Part shown: positions 43,759-51,308 of the stretch, in pieces | Layout: every line of letters begins with the position of its first letter | How positions within the stretch are numbered: the stretch's first letter is position 1 | DNA from: Collinsella sp. OM04-5 | GTDB lineage: Bacteria > Actinomycetota > Coriobacteriia > Coriobacteriales > Coriobacteriaceae | Direction: 5' to 3' | NCBI RefSeq assembly: GCF_003439125.1 | Contig: NZ_QSUU01000014.1 | Span: 13,511-77,510, forward strand | Length of the DNA stretch: 64,000 bases | Notes under the pieces: generated by a model | The model's database searches: none | The model's input: the letters and a program-made list of their open reading frames with translations, nothing else | What the model was told of the DNA's origin: nothing | Made by a program: the position numbers and the translations under genes

Positions 43759-44844
43759 ATGAAGCCACGTAACATTGCCATCGCCTGCGGTGTCGCGGGT
43801 GTCGCCGTCGGCCTTGCCGCTGCCACCGGTATCGTTTATCACAAGCAAATCAAGTCCGCCGCGTCGCTCAAACGCTTGACCGGCTACGCGGATGGCTATG
43901 ACCTGTACGCAATCGACATCGCCTACGACTACGATCTTGATCGCATCATCGCCGCCGGCGTACGCGACGACCAGGCCTACATCGATGCCGTGGTGGCGCA
44001 GGTGCTGCCCGGTGTGCCGGCACATGTCCAGGCGCCCCAGTTTGCCTGCAGCGCTTTTGTCGCCGTAGATGCCGAAGGCCGCGTGCGTACCGGTCGCAAT
44101 TACGACTTTAAGGACGACACCTCGGCGCTGCTGGTGCGCAATCACCCACGCGGCGGCTATGCCTCCATCGGGTTTGCCGCCCTTAACAACCTGGGCGATA
44201 ACACTCCGCTTGACTCCGTCGCCGGACGCGCCGCCGCACTCATGGGCCCGTTTGCCCAGCTCGACGGCGTCAACGAATGTGGCGTGTCCATTGCCGTGCT
44301 CACCCTGGATTCCAAACCCTGTGACCAGGACACGCAGCGCCCCGTCATCAATACCTCGCTCGCCATCCGTCTGGTGCTCGACCGTGCCGCCACCACGCAA
44401 GAAGCTGTCGACCTGCTTTCCGCCTACGACATGCACGCCATGGCAGGACGCGATTACCACTTCTTTATAAACGACGCCGCCGGTGACGCGCGCGTAGTAG
44501 AGTGGGATCCGCGCGATCCGGACCGCGCTTTCAAAGCGACTCCTGTAACCCAGGTTACGAACTTCTACGCCTGCTATGGCGACGAAGTGCTGCCTAACCA
44601 AAAGAATGGCGAGCTAGGCCATGGTAAAGAGCGCGCCGCCGCAATCGCCGATGTCCTCGACGCCCATACCGGCGCCCAAGACGAGGCAGTCGCTTGGAAG
44701 GCCCTACGCGCTGCAGCGCAAGAGCCCAATCCGGAAGACATCACCAGCAACACGCAGTGGTCGGTCGTCTTTGACAACACCGAGCCTGCTGCCGCCATCA
44801 CGCTGCGCCGCCACTGGGGCGACATCGACGCATTCGCACTGTAA
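43759..44844 (+). CDS. Choloylglycine hydrolase / linear amide C-N hydrolase family protein
   Basis: A 361-residue N-terminal nucleophile hydrolase. Residues 8-27 form a membrane anchor or signal. The likely catalytic cysteine is in PQFACSAFVAVDAEGR (residue 98), followed by the GRNYDF motif; ALNNLGD and GGVNECG-like LDGVNECGVSIAV are also family features. Relatives cleave amide bonds in bile salts, penicillin V or acyl-homoserine lactones; the residues here do not decide, and membrane attachment is unusual for bile salt hydrolase. GAGAGGAGCC precedes ATG 43759. Confidence 0.82.
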   Translation: MKPRNIAIACGVAGVAVGLAAATGIVYHKQIKSAASLKRLTGYADGYDLYAIDIAYDYDLDRIIAAGVRDDQAYIDAVVAQVLPGVPAHVQAPQFACSAFVAVDAEGRVRTGRNYDFKDDTSALLVRNHPRGGYASIGFAALNNLGDNTPLDSVAGRAAALMGPFAQLDGVNECGVSIAVLTLDSKPCDQDTQRPVINTSLAIRLVLDRAATTQEAVDLLSAYDMHAMAGRDYHFFINDAAGDARVVEWDPRDPDRAFKATPVTQVTNFYACYGDEVLPNQKNGELGHGKERAAAIADVLDAHTGAQDEAVAWKALRAAAQEPNPEDITSNTQWSVVFDNTEPAAAITLRRHWGDIDAFAL

Positions 44845-44847
44845 GGA

Positions 44848-44885
44848 GCCAGGCCCGTCGACTTTACGCTCGCCTGGCGTTGTTT
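44848..44885 (+). terminator. Terminator of the amide hydrolase gene
   Basis: GCCAGGC and GCCTGGC form the stem, with an inner CG/CG pair, followed by GTTGTTT. Confidence 0.65.
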
Positions 44886-44911
44886 ACATTTCTATACGCT
44901 TGAGCTAACAC

Positions 44912-44965
44912 GTTTTACCCCCGTATCAACAGTGTGCGGGGGTAAACTTATGCGCATGTTATAAC
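44912..44965 (+). promoter_or_regulatory. Palindrome and -10 box upstream of pfkA
   Basis: TTTACCCCCG (44914-44923) and CGGGGGTAAA (44937-44946) are perfect arms with a 13-base loop. TATAAC at 44960-44965 is a likely -10 box, placing the right arm on the -35 region, so the palindrome may be an operator. Confidence 0.5.
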
Positions 44966-44984
44966 TTGCCCGGAAGGATTCATC

Positions 44985-46064
44985 ATGCTTAGGATCGGTC
45001 TTCTTACCAGTGGCGGCGACTGTCAAGCGCTCAACGCCACCATGCGCGGCATTGTCAAAACGCTTATGACCAATAGCGAAGAGCCTATTGAGATCTATGG
45101 TTTTGAGGACGGCTACCAGGGCCTTATCTACAGCAGGTTCCGCGTCATGACGCCCGCCGATTTTAGCGGCATCCTCACCCGCGGCGGCACCATCCTGGGC
45201 ACGAGCCGCACGCCGTTCAAGCGCCTGGACATTCCCGAGGCCGACGGCGTCGAGAAGGTGCCCGCAATGGTCCACACCTATCATAAGCTGCAGCTCGACT
45301 GCCTGTTTATGCTGGGCGGTAACGGCTCCACCAAGACCGCCAACCGCCTGCGCGAAGAGGGCCTCAACGTTATCGCCCTGCCCAAGACCATCGATAACGA
45401 CACCTGGGGCACCGAGCTGACGTTTGGCTTTACGAGCGCCATCGACGTCGCCACCAAGTGCATCGACGACATCCACACCACTGCCTCGAGTCACGGCCGC
45501 GTGTTTGTCATCGAGATCATGGGCCACAAGGTCGGTTGGATTCCGCTGTATGCCGGCGTCGCGGGCGGCGCGGACGTCATCCTGATTCCCGAGATCCCCT
45601 ACGACATGGATAACGTCATCAAGACCATCGAGCATCGCATGGAGACCGGCAGCCGCTTTACCATCGTAGCCGTCGCCGAGGGCGCCATCTCCAAGGAGGA
45701 CGCGGCACTGTCCAAGAAGGAGTACAAGAAGAAGCTCGCCGAGCGCACGAGCCCGTCAATCGTGTACGACATCGCCAAGGAGATCGAGGCCAAGACCGGT
45801 CGCGAGACCCGCGTCGCCATCCCCGGTCACACGCAGCGCGGCGGCCAGCCCGACGCCCAGGACCGCATCTTTGCGACCCAGTGCGGCGTCGAGGCAGCGC
45901 TTGGCTGCCTACGCGGCGAGTTTGGCTACATGATTGCCCTGCGTGACGGCAAGATGTGCCACATGCCGCTCGAGGAGGTCGCCGGCAAGCTCAAGTTTGT
46001 CGACCCCCAGAGCGATCTGGTACGCGAGGCCAAGGCGTTGGGCATCAGCTTCGGCGACGAATAG
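44985..46064 (+). CDS. pfkA: 6-phosphofructokinase
   Basis: A 359-residue phosphofructokinase that commits fructose 6-phosphate to glycolysis. N-terminal LTSGGDCQALNA binds the phosphoryl donor, MLGGNGSTKTANRL follows the GGNG(S/T) form of the group III actinobacterial/clostridial enzymes, LPKTIDNDTWGTELTFGF holds the catalytic TIDND, and EIMGHKVGWI binds substrate. Whether ATP or pyrophosphate is the donor is not certain from sequence; the glycine in GGNGS favours ATP. Start ATG 44985 follows GGAAGGA. The last codons and stop are duplicated in inverse orientation at 46224-46240. Confidence 0.93.
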   Translation: MLRIGLLTSGGDCQALNATMRGIVKTLMTNSEEPIEIYGFEDGYQGLIYSRFRVMTPADFSGILTRGGTILGTSRTPFKRLDIPEADGVEKVPAMVHTYHKLQLDCLFMLGGNGSTKTANRLREEGLNVIALPKTIDNDTWGTELTFGFTSAIDVATKCIDDIHTTASSHGRVFVIEIMGHKVGWIPLYAGVAGGADVILIPEIPYDMDNVIKTIEHRMETGSRFTIVAVAEGAISKEDAALSKKEYKKKLAERTSPSIVYDIAKEIEAKTGRETRVAIPGHTQRGGQPDAQDRIFATQCGVEAALGCLRGEFGYMIALRDGKMCHMPLEEVAGKLKFVDPQSDLVREAKALGISFGDE

Positions 46065-46240
46065 CCTCGGCCGAAACTGCTCTCATCGGAGACCCCAGGG
46101 CTTACATCCCAAATCGTCCTCGGACATGTCAGGACCCCGCCGTGCGCTTCGCGCGGCGGGGTCCTTCCGTCCTGCGGAAAGATTTGGGATGTAAGCCCTG
46201 AGGCCTCCTGCGGTAACTAGGGAGGCCGAGGCTATTCGTC
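46056..46240. repeat. Nested inverted-repeat element after pfkA
   Basis: The outermost arms, GACGAATAGCCTCGGCC (46056-46072, covering the pfkA stop) and its complement (46224-46240), are perfect over 17 bp. Inside are 19-bp arms (46096-46114/46182-46200), then an internal loop CGTCCTCGGACATGTCA / TTCCGTCCTGCGGAAAG, then a 10-bp GGACCCCGCC stem. Related elements are at 58402 and 63875. Confidence 0.85.
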
Positions 46241-46457
46241 TTCTTGCTGCGGGTGCGTGGGCTGAGATTTTGGGATGTTGCAGGCTCTTAGCTGAGAGTA
46301 GCACTGACATTTGTCCTGAAATGGCTGGTCGTTAGGGGGTGCTACCGGTAGTTGCGGTAGGGTTGGGGCAGATTCTAACTAGAAATGGTGGTCGCTACCG
46401 GTTGTTCTCGGCATACTCGGCTCATTCGATTACGGTCACCACATGAAAGGAACTGTC
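46241..46457 (+). promoter_or_regulatory. Upstream region of the membrane XRE gene
   Basis: No gene is supported. A direct repeat GCTACCGGT occurs at 46341 and 46394, each preceded by a TGGTCG-like block, 53 bases apart. These may be sites for the XRE protein encoded downstream. Confidence 0.35.
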
Positions 46458-47396
46458 ATGGATCTTGCGATGGCACAGCGGCTCGTCGATCGCCGCAAGG
46501 CTGCTGGGCTTTCTCAGGAGGCGCTTGCCGCCCAGCTGGGTGTGAGTCGTCAGGCTGTCAGTAAATGGGAGCGCAGCGAATCCTCTCCCGATACCGATAA
46601 CCTTATTGCGCTCGCCGCGCTGTATGGCGTGTCGCTGGATGAGCTGCTGTATGGGGAGGCGGTGGATAGCACTGACGACTCGCAGGCTGATGATGAGGCG
46701 CAGAACAGCAACGCCGGCACCAAAGCTTCAGATAAGGCTGAGGAGGCTGAGGCTTCTACTGAACACGCTGATTGCAGCGATAAGCCACTTGTCGATATTT
46801 CCCTCGCGCGCGGTATCCACGTCATTGATCCCAATAAAGGCGAGGAAGTCCATGTTGGTTGGAGCGGCATCCATGTGACCAACAAGCGCAAGGGCGAAGA
46901 GGTGCATGTGGGGCCGGGCGGCGTGCATATCGATACGCTTGAGGACGATGGACATAGCGTGCGTACCAATGACGACGGCACCGTCACCATCGACGGCGAG
47001 ACGTTCTCCAGCTGGAAGGAAGCACACGACAAGCTCGACCATCATGGCAAGTATTTCCACACCAAGGTCGGACGTGCATGGAACAAGTTTCCCTTCCCCG
47101 CACTTGTCACTCTCGCCTATCTGGCGCTCGGCATTGTCTACGGCACATGGGGCATGGGGCTTTTCCTCGTCTTTTTGGTTCCCGTCTACTACGCAATTGG
47201 TGACTTTATCGATCGACGCCATTTGTCAAAGCTCATTGAATGCGTCTATCCAGCAGCCGCCATTGCATGGTTTCTCTATATGTGGCTTTGCCTGGGGCAG
47301 CCCCATCCCGCATGGGCCATCCTCATCACGATTCCCATCGTAAAGGCGCTCATGCGCTGGTGTCGCAAACAATGGAAGTGCCGCAAACAGGCCTAA
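46458..47396 (+). CDS. Membrane-anchored XRE-family regulator
   Basis: A 312-residue protein. Residues 2-62 are a Cro/C1 helix-turn-helix (RKAAGLSQEALAAQLGVSRQ, then AVSKWERSESSPD). An acidic linker (65-110) leads to a segment with three near-repeats of KGEEVHVGxxGIHV (residues 120-165), and four hydrophobic segments fill the C terminus. The regulator is therefore probably tethered to the membrane. Start ATG 46458 follows AAAGGAACTGTC; an ATG five codons earlier has no site. Target genes are unknown. Confidence 0.82.
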   Translation: MDLAMAQRLVDRRKAAGLSQEALAAQLGVSRQAVSKWERSESSPDTDNLIALAALYGVSLDELLYGEAVDSTDDSQADDEAQNSNAGTKASDKAEEAEASTEHADCSDKPLVDISLARGIHVIDPNKGEEVHVGWSGIHVTNKRKGEEVHVGPGGVHIDTLEDDGHSVRTNDDGTVTIDGETFSSWKEAHDKLDHHGKYFHTKVGRAWNKFPFPALVTLAYLALGIVYGTWGMGLFLVFLVPVYYAIGDFIDRRHLSKLIECVYPAAAIAWFLYMWLCLGQPHPAWAILITIPIVKALMRWCRKQWKCRKQA

Positions 47397-47445
47397 ACCA
47401 CCCCAACCAGCCAGCGCCACTCATCCGACACCGCCCGCCCCTTTC

Positions 47446-47515
47446 AAGTTGCGGTGATATAGGGACTGTTTTGAGGCTCCAAAGCGCCAAAACAGTCCGT
47501 ATATCACCGCAACTT
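47446..47515. repeat. Hairpin with GTTGCGGTGATATAG arm, copy 2
   Basis: The arms at 47446-47473 and 47488-47515 match at 27 of 28 positions around a short loop. The outer part equals the hairpin at 38821 but the inner GGACTGTTTTG/CAAAACAGTCC part is new and still pairs. Confidence 0.85.
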
Positions 47516-47844
47516 ACAAACAACTGGGTCAGTTCCGGCACGGAGATTAGCATTGAGCTGACCGCGCGCCAAGAAAAGGGCCTATTTACTACGTTTAACT
47601 CGAGAGGGCCGACCATACCCGCTTTTTTGAAAATTGACAAGCCCTCTACCTGCGGTTTTAATTTCATAATCTTTGTCATGGTCGAGGGTGTGGTAGCAAA
47701 CGTAGTAGATAGGCCCATTTTGTGGCATACCACCCATTCAAGCCCAATCTCGAAGGCTAAAGGGAGCCTCTCATCCACGCCTGCGAGCGAAAACCAAATA
47801 GAATGAAAGGCAACTGGAAAGCCCGTTTGACGAGCGGAGGACAT
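47516..47844. repeat. Intergenic region with 19-bp inverted repeat
   Basis: GGGCCTATTTACTACGTTT (47578-47596) pairs with 47698-47716 at 18 of 19 positions. Inside, AGAGGGC and GCCCTCT also pair. No gene is supported; the short open frames here lack ribosome sites. Confidence 0.55.
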
Positions 47845-48165
47845 ATGCGCGACGTAGCCGAAAGCGACTGGAAGCTGTTTAAGAAAATGCTTCCTCAATG
47901 GCAAGAACGTTATATGGAAAAGCTCATCGGCCAGTACGTTGAGATGCTGAACGGCGACAGCGAAGCGTCCAGTAGATTTTGGGCACTAGAAGAGCGCCTC
48001 AATAGAGACAAGCTGTCCTCAGGCGTAATTGCAAACGACATTCGCCGCAGCACAATGCACCGCGAGATAGCCAATTTGCTTATCGACAGTGTGATCACCC
48101 CTGATGACCTTGACGGTTTTACCGAGGACATTAAGAGCTATGCGCAACACTGGATTGGCCAGTAA
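47845..48165 (+). CDS. Small conserved-type hypothetical protein
   Basis: A 106-residue soluble helical protein, MRDVAESDWKLFKKMLPQWQ and onward, rich in Glu, Arg and Leu, with no membrane segment or signal. GGAGGAC lies just before ATG 47845, which I prefer to an ATG 14 codons upstream. I recall similar short proteins in gut Firmicutes and Coriobacteriia, sometimes mislabelled multidrug transporter, without known function. It is the last host-like gene before the AT-rich mobile-element remnant. Confidence 0.65.
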   Translation: MRDVAESDWKLFKKMLPQWQERYMEKLIGQYVEMLNGDSEASSRFWALEERLNRDKLSSGVIANDIRRSTMHREIANLLIDSVITPDDLDGFTEDIKSYAQHWIGQ

Positions 48166-48216
48166 GAGCACTGAACGACAGACATCCCCAGCAAAACGGG
48201 GCAAACGCCGGGCCAC

Positions 48217-49050
48217 CTAACTTGTACCCGTCTTTTCTGCTTGGTACTCTGCATAACTCTTTCCCTTGCTGCCCTTGCCGGGAACGACGACGGACAAGCC
48301 ATTCTCCCGGCACAACTTGTCGCTCATGTTCCGTATGCCGTAATAGCTCCTTTTGTTGGAATTGTATTTGTGGTGGTCTACGAAGTTTACGGCGCAGAAA
48401 ATAATGTGATTGTGGACGTGTCCTTTGTCAATGTGCGTCGTGAGTACATACTCATGCTGCCCCTTTGTTACCGCGTCGGCAAGCTGCTTCCCGATTTCGT
48501 GGGCTTTCTGATAATCGACTTCCCCCGGCTCAAAGGACTGTATCAGATGAAAGGCTAAATTGTTCCCCTTTTGGAGTGCTTGCGACAGGGTATATTCAAA
48601 CTCAATATCTGCCGTTTCATAGGAGCAGCCGAAAGATGACACAAGCATTTTCCCGTCCGTCTTGTCCGGGTTTTCGATATAGTCAAGGGCTTTGCTTAGA
48701 GTGCTTTTAATAGGCTTAATCTTTGTAACCGCCATATCTCCGCAAGCACCCCCTTTATTTCCTCTATGTCCTCTTGGTATGATTTCCTCTATGTCCTCTT
48801 GGTATGCGTTCCCCGTCGCGTTTACGCGGCGTGCTATCTGGTTGACGTTGACACCGATTTTCTGTATCTCTGCGGTCATTGCCTTTATGTCGGCGTGGTC
48901 TATCTGAATGATATACCCGTCAATGGCAATCTTCCGCAGATATGCCGCCATGTTCCGGGTGGGTACGAGCTTCATTTTTTCCAGTATTAAATCCCGTTCC
49001 GCTTCCGTCACTCTGAATTTGATTTGCACCGTCCTTTTGCGTCCGTCCAT
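48217..49050 (-). CDS. MobC-relaxase fusion; relaxase truncated
   Basis: One 277-codon frame made of two normally separate genes. Residues 1-92 are MobC (MDGRKRTVQIKFRVTEAERD, a ribbon-helix-helix accessory protein for relaxases); from codon 106 the relaxase starts MAVTKIKPIKST at the ATG at 48735 and shows the histidine motif HIDKGHVHNHIIF. A 25-bp tandem duplication (48757-48806) shifts MobC into the relaxase frame. With one copy MobC would end EIWRLQRLSLLKAL, overlapping the relaxase by 40 bases. The relaxase is only 172 residues, missing its C-terminal two thirds at the element edge. AAAGGAGCGAACAC precedes ATG 49050. Probably non-functional for transfer. Confidence 0.9.
   Translation of the reverse strand: MDGRKRTVQIKFRVTEAERDLILEKMKLVPTRNMAAYLRKIAIDGYIIQIDHADIKAMTAEIQKIGVNVNQIARRVNATGNAYQEDIEEIIPRGHRGNKGGACGDMAVTKIKPIKSTLSKALDYIENPDKTDGKMLVSSFGCSYETADIEFEYTLSQALQKGNNLAFHLIQSFEPGEVDYQKAHEIGKQLADAVTKGQHEYVLTTHIDKGHVHNHIIFCAVNFVDHHKYNSNKRSYYGIRNMSDKLCRENGLSVVVPGKGSKGKSYAEYQAEKTGTS
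48757..48806 (-). repeat. 25-bp perfect tandem duplication in the mobC 3' end
   Basis: The 25 bases from 48757 are repeated exactly at 48782-48806. As 25 is not a multiple of three, the duplication moves MobC by one base into the relaxase frame. Confidence 0.95.
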
Positions 49051-49251
49051 GTGTTCGCTCCTTTCCTTTCCGTTCCGAGGGTTTGGGACACTTCCCAACA
49101 AGCAATTTTCAACCGACGCGCCGCAGCGCGGGAGGGCGAAAATACGGAAGTGGGTACCCGCTTCCTATGCTTGCTACGAATGTTTTTATCTTTTAGGCTC
49201 TTATCCCTTACTACGGAGAAAAAGCGATTTTGCCAAACTTCCGCAAAAGAA

Positions 49252-49287
49252 AAACGCTGCAATCTCAAAAAAAGATTACAACGCTTT
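49252..49287 (-). terminator. Terminator of the element XRE gene
   Basis: AAACGCTGCAATC and GATTACAACGCTTT are imperfect complements around a 9-base A-rich loop, 33 bases past the regulator stop. Confidence 0.6.
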
Positions 49288-49319
49288 CTAAATCCTGTTC
49301 AGTTTTAAGCCGGACATTC

Positions 49320-49673
49320 CTATTCGCCCTCTTTTTCGACTTCGGAAATCTCTTTTGCCGTTGCGGTCACAATCCGTATGCCCGTATCGCTCATATCGTC
49401 AAGGAGCGCGTCAAGCTGCCGCCGCTGCGTGTCCTTTGCGGCGGGCGTGTCTAACAGGAATTGGTCTACGGATATATGGTAACGCTGTATCAGCTCAAAG
49501 AATATCTGTAAACTTGGGTGCTGCCCCTTGTTCTCAATGTTCGCAAGGTAACGCGGCGAGATAAACATTTCGTCGCCTACTTTCTTGCGGCTCTCTTTGC
49601 GTCCTTCACGCGCTGCCTTTATCGCTGCCCCAAAAGCCTTGAAGTCGTATCGTGGTACTGGTCTTTTTGCCAT
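49320..49673 (-). CDS. XRE-family regulator of the mobile element
   Basis: A 117-residue regulator with a helix-turn-helix over residues 10-70 (AIKAAREGRKESRKKVGDEM, then SPRYLANIENKGQHPSLQIF). Such a gene sits beside mobC and relaxase in Tn1549-like elements and probably controls them. The C-terminal 40 residues are acidic. No strong ribosome site is apparent, though the ATG at 49673 follows AT-rich sequence with CTATGG. Its codon use is of the low-GC type, unlike the host genes. Confidence 0.85.
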   Translation of the reverse strand: MAKRPVPRYDFKAFGAAIKAAREGRKESRKKVGDEMFISPRYLANIENKGQHPSLQIFFELIQRYHISVDQFLLDTPAAKDTQRRQLDALLDDMSDTGIRIVTATAKEISEVEKEGE

Positions 49674-49767
49674 AGTTATTCACCCTCTTACATTTTACTG
49701 TTCCCCTTTCTTCTTGGATATGTCTACACAATTCAATCAGTTAGCCAAAATAATTCATATGTATATG

Positions 49768-49796
49768 TTGACAATTAGCCGCTTTTTTTGTATAGT
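49768..49796 (+). promoter_or_regulatory. Consensus promoter
   Basis: TTGACA (49768-49773), a 17-base spacer, and TATAGT (49791-49796), 24 bases before the leader peptide start. Confidence 0.85.
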
Positions 49797-49819
49797 ATTA
49801 TTAAAAGGGGGAAATGTTT

Positions 49820-49846
49820 ATGTTACATAGCATGCGTATTCGATAA
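49820..49846 (+). CDS. Leader peptide MLHSMRIR
   Basis: An 8-codon frame with GGGGG eight bases upstream. Its codons overlap one arm of the base pairing that encloses the downstream terminator, so ribosome stalling here would change the folding. This suggests induction by ribosome-targeting drugs. Confidence 0.65.
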   Translation: MLHSMRIR

Positions 49847-49870
49847 GCATTGAAATCAAAAAAGATTTTT

Positions 49871-49894
49871 CCCATTTTCAATATGGGCTTTTTT
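49871..49894 (+). terminator. Attenuator terminator 1
   Basis: CCCAT and ATGGG with a 7-base loop, followed directly by CTTTTTT, 25 bases after the leader peptide stop. Confidence 0.75.
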
Positions 49895-49995
49895 GTCATG
49901 CTTATTTTGCGTATGCTATACAACAAAACTAACGATGTATAGACATAGTATAAAAACTATGCCTTAATTTTGTTGTAGTGTTATATGTATAAATG

Positions 49996-50035
49996 CAGGT
50001 CAATGCTCATGTTGAGAATTGACCTGTATTTTTTT
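49996..50035 (+). terminator. Attenuator terminator 2
   Basis: CAGGTCAAT and ATTGACCTG form a 9-bp stem followed by TATTTTTTT, 20 bases before the KTR gene. Confidence 0.85.
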
Positions 50036-50054
50036 GCACAAAAGGAGAAATATT

Positions 50055-50240
50055 ATGCTTGAAAAATATTGGATAAAATGTCCAATTTGTAACGGAAAGA
50101 CGAGGGTTCAAGTATTTTATAATACGGTATTAAGAAATTTTCCTCTTTTCTGCCCTAAATGTAAATTAACACATATCATTGATGTTGAAAAATTAGAAAT
50201 CATAATCAAAAACTCTGAAAAACAAAAGGAAGGATATTAA
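50055..50240 (+). CDS. Cysteine-rich KTR-type small zinc-ribbon protein
   Basis: A 61-residue protein with two CxxC pairs, KCPICNGKTR and FCPKCKL, forming a zinc ribbon. It contains the KTR tripeptide of the small proteins found as cargo in Tn916/Tn4451-type elements, whose function is unknown to me. AAAAGGAG lies seven bases before ATG 50055. The stop codon TAA is directly followed by the ATG of the methyltransferase gene, so the two are co-translated under the same attenuator. Confidence 0.8.
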   Translation: MLEKYWIKCPICNGKTRVQVFYNTVLRNFPLFCPKCKLTHIIDVEKLEIIIKNSEKQKEGY

Positions 50241-51229
50241 ATGAAACACTTACCTAAAAGTACACCTACGGAAATATTGAATGACCCATACGGATTTACT
50301 TACAAAGAAATGTCGGAAGTAATTGGAGAGGATAAAGCAAGAGCCTTATATGCGGAATTGTATAAACAGCCATTTCACAAAAAAATCTATCAATATCAAC
50401 AAAAAAAGTCTATAAAAGTAGCGATACTGAAAAGTATGTTTATGAATTGAAAGACAACAGGTATATCGAAACGGTTTTTATTAAACGGCGAGATGGTGGG
50501 ACTGTTTGCGTAAGTACGCAAGTTGGTTGTTCTGTTGGTTGTATTTTTTGTGAGTCCGGACGCAATGGTTTCGTTCGTAATCTAACACCATCTGAAATTG
50601 TGCAGCAGGTCATATTGATACGTCAAAAAGTAAATCGTATCGTTTTTATGGGAATGGGAGAACCTTTATTCAATTACGACAACTTGATTGCAGCAATCCA
50701 TATTCTTCGAGATAGAAATGGACTTAACTTTCCAACCGACGGCATTACCGTATCAACAGTTGGTCCAGTTAATCAATTAAAAAAATTGCGCGAAGAACAT
50801 CTAAAAATTCAGTTGACAATATCTTTACATGCAGCAACACAGGCTGCGAGAAACTGCATCATTCCTCATATGCACATGTACGCTATTGAAGATGTTGTTA
50901 AGCAAGCATTGTCCTATTCACAAAGGCATAATCGAAAAGTGGTATTTGCGTATTTGCTTTTACCAGGTATAAATGACCGTTCCTCAGATATAAGGCAACT
51001 TGCAAAATGGTTTAAGGGCAAAAATGTTATGATTAACGTGCTGCAATACAACCCGACGAGTAATTCAAAAATTAGAGCACCACAAAAACAAGAAATGGTT
51101 GCGTTCAAACATCAATTAGAGCAAACAGGACTTGAAGTTACCATGAGAGTTTCTCATGGTAGAAAGATTAAAGCAGCTTGTGGACAGTTAGCTAATACAT
51201 ATAATAAAGCCAAAAAACAACAAAAATAA
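50241..51229 (+). CDS. Cfr/RlmN-type radical SAM rRNA methyltransferase, frame split at an A AAA AAG slippery site
   Basis: RlmN and Cfr methylate A2503 of 23S rRNA; Cfr gives resistance to several peptidyl-transferase drugs. The 5' frame (50241-50450) encodes a short N-terminal domain ending QYQQKK, then runs out. The main part lies in the -1 frame: KSSDTEKYVYELKD, CVSTQVGCSVGCIFC (cluster CSVGCIFC), MGMGEPLFNYD, SLHAATQAARN and the C-terminal methyl-carrier region KAACGQLA. A -1 shift at A AAA AAG (50402-50408) joins them into 329 residues, near the family length. AAAGGAAGGA precedes ATG 50241. A TTG at 50447 would start only after the first strand. It could be programmed frameshifting or a one-base mutation. 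Confidence 0.8.
50402..50437 (+). promoter_or_regulatory. Possible -1 frameshift signal
   Basis: The heptamer A AAA AAG (50402-50408) has its zero-frame codons AAA and AAG as required. A hairpin ATACT-GAAA-AGTAT (50424-50437) starts 15 bases downstream, somewhat further than the usual 5-9. Confidence 0.5.
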
Positions 51230-51259
51230 TTTAATTAAAAGAGCCAGACGCACAGACGC

Positions 51260-51308
51260 AGAGCCGATAATATGCAGTTTGAAATACTGCTGTTATCGGC
51301 TCTTTTTT
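51260..51308 (+). terminator. Terminator of the methyltransferase operon
   Basis: AGAGCCGATAA pairs with TTATCGGCTCT, with an inner GCAGT/ACTGC stem, followed by TTTTT. Confidence 0.88.

Larger units (their letters stand above)
49674..50054 (+). promoter_or_regulatory. Attenuator region of the methyltransferase operon
   Basis: This 381-base stretch holds, in order, a promoter (49768), a leader peptide (49820), a terminator (49871), a second nested hairpin set (CAACAAAA/TTTTGTTG around CATAGT/ACTATG, 49921-49976) and a second terminator (49996). ATAGCAT...ATAAGCAT inside the leader peptide region can pair with ATGCTTAT...ATGCTAT at 49898-49919 and so enclose the first terminator. The layout is like the leader of ribosomal-protection genes such as tet(M). 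Confidence 0.75.

Noticed and set aside
47350..47904. 184-codon minus-strand frame overlapping the 47.4-47.8 kb hairpins
   Set aside because: It runs through two inverted repeats, has no ribosome site, and opposes the small plus-strand gene at 47845 that has a good one.
50447..51229. Independent radical SAM gene starting at TTG 50447
   Set aside because: No ribosome site precedes the TTG, and conserved residues KSSDTEKYVYE lie upstream of it in the same frame, so it is better read as the second part of a frameshifted gene.
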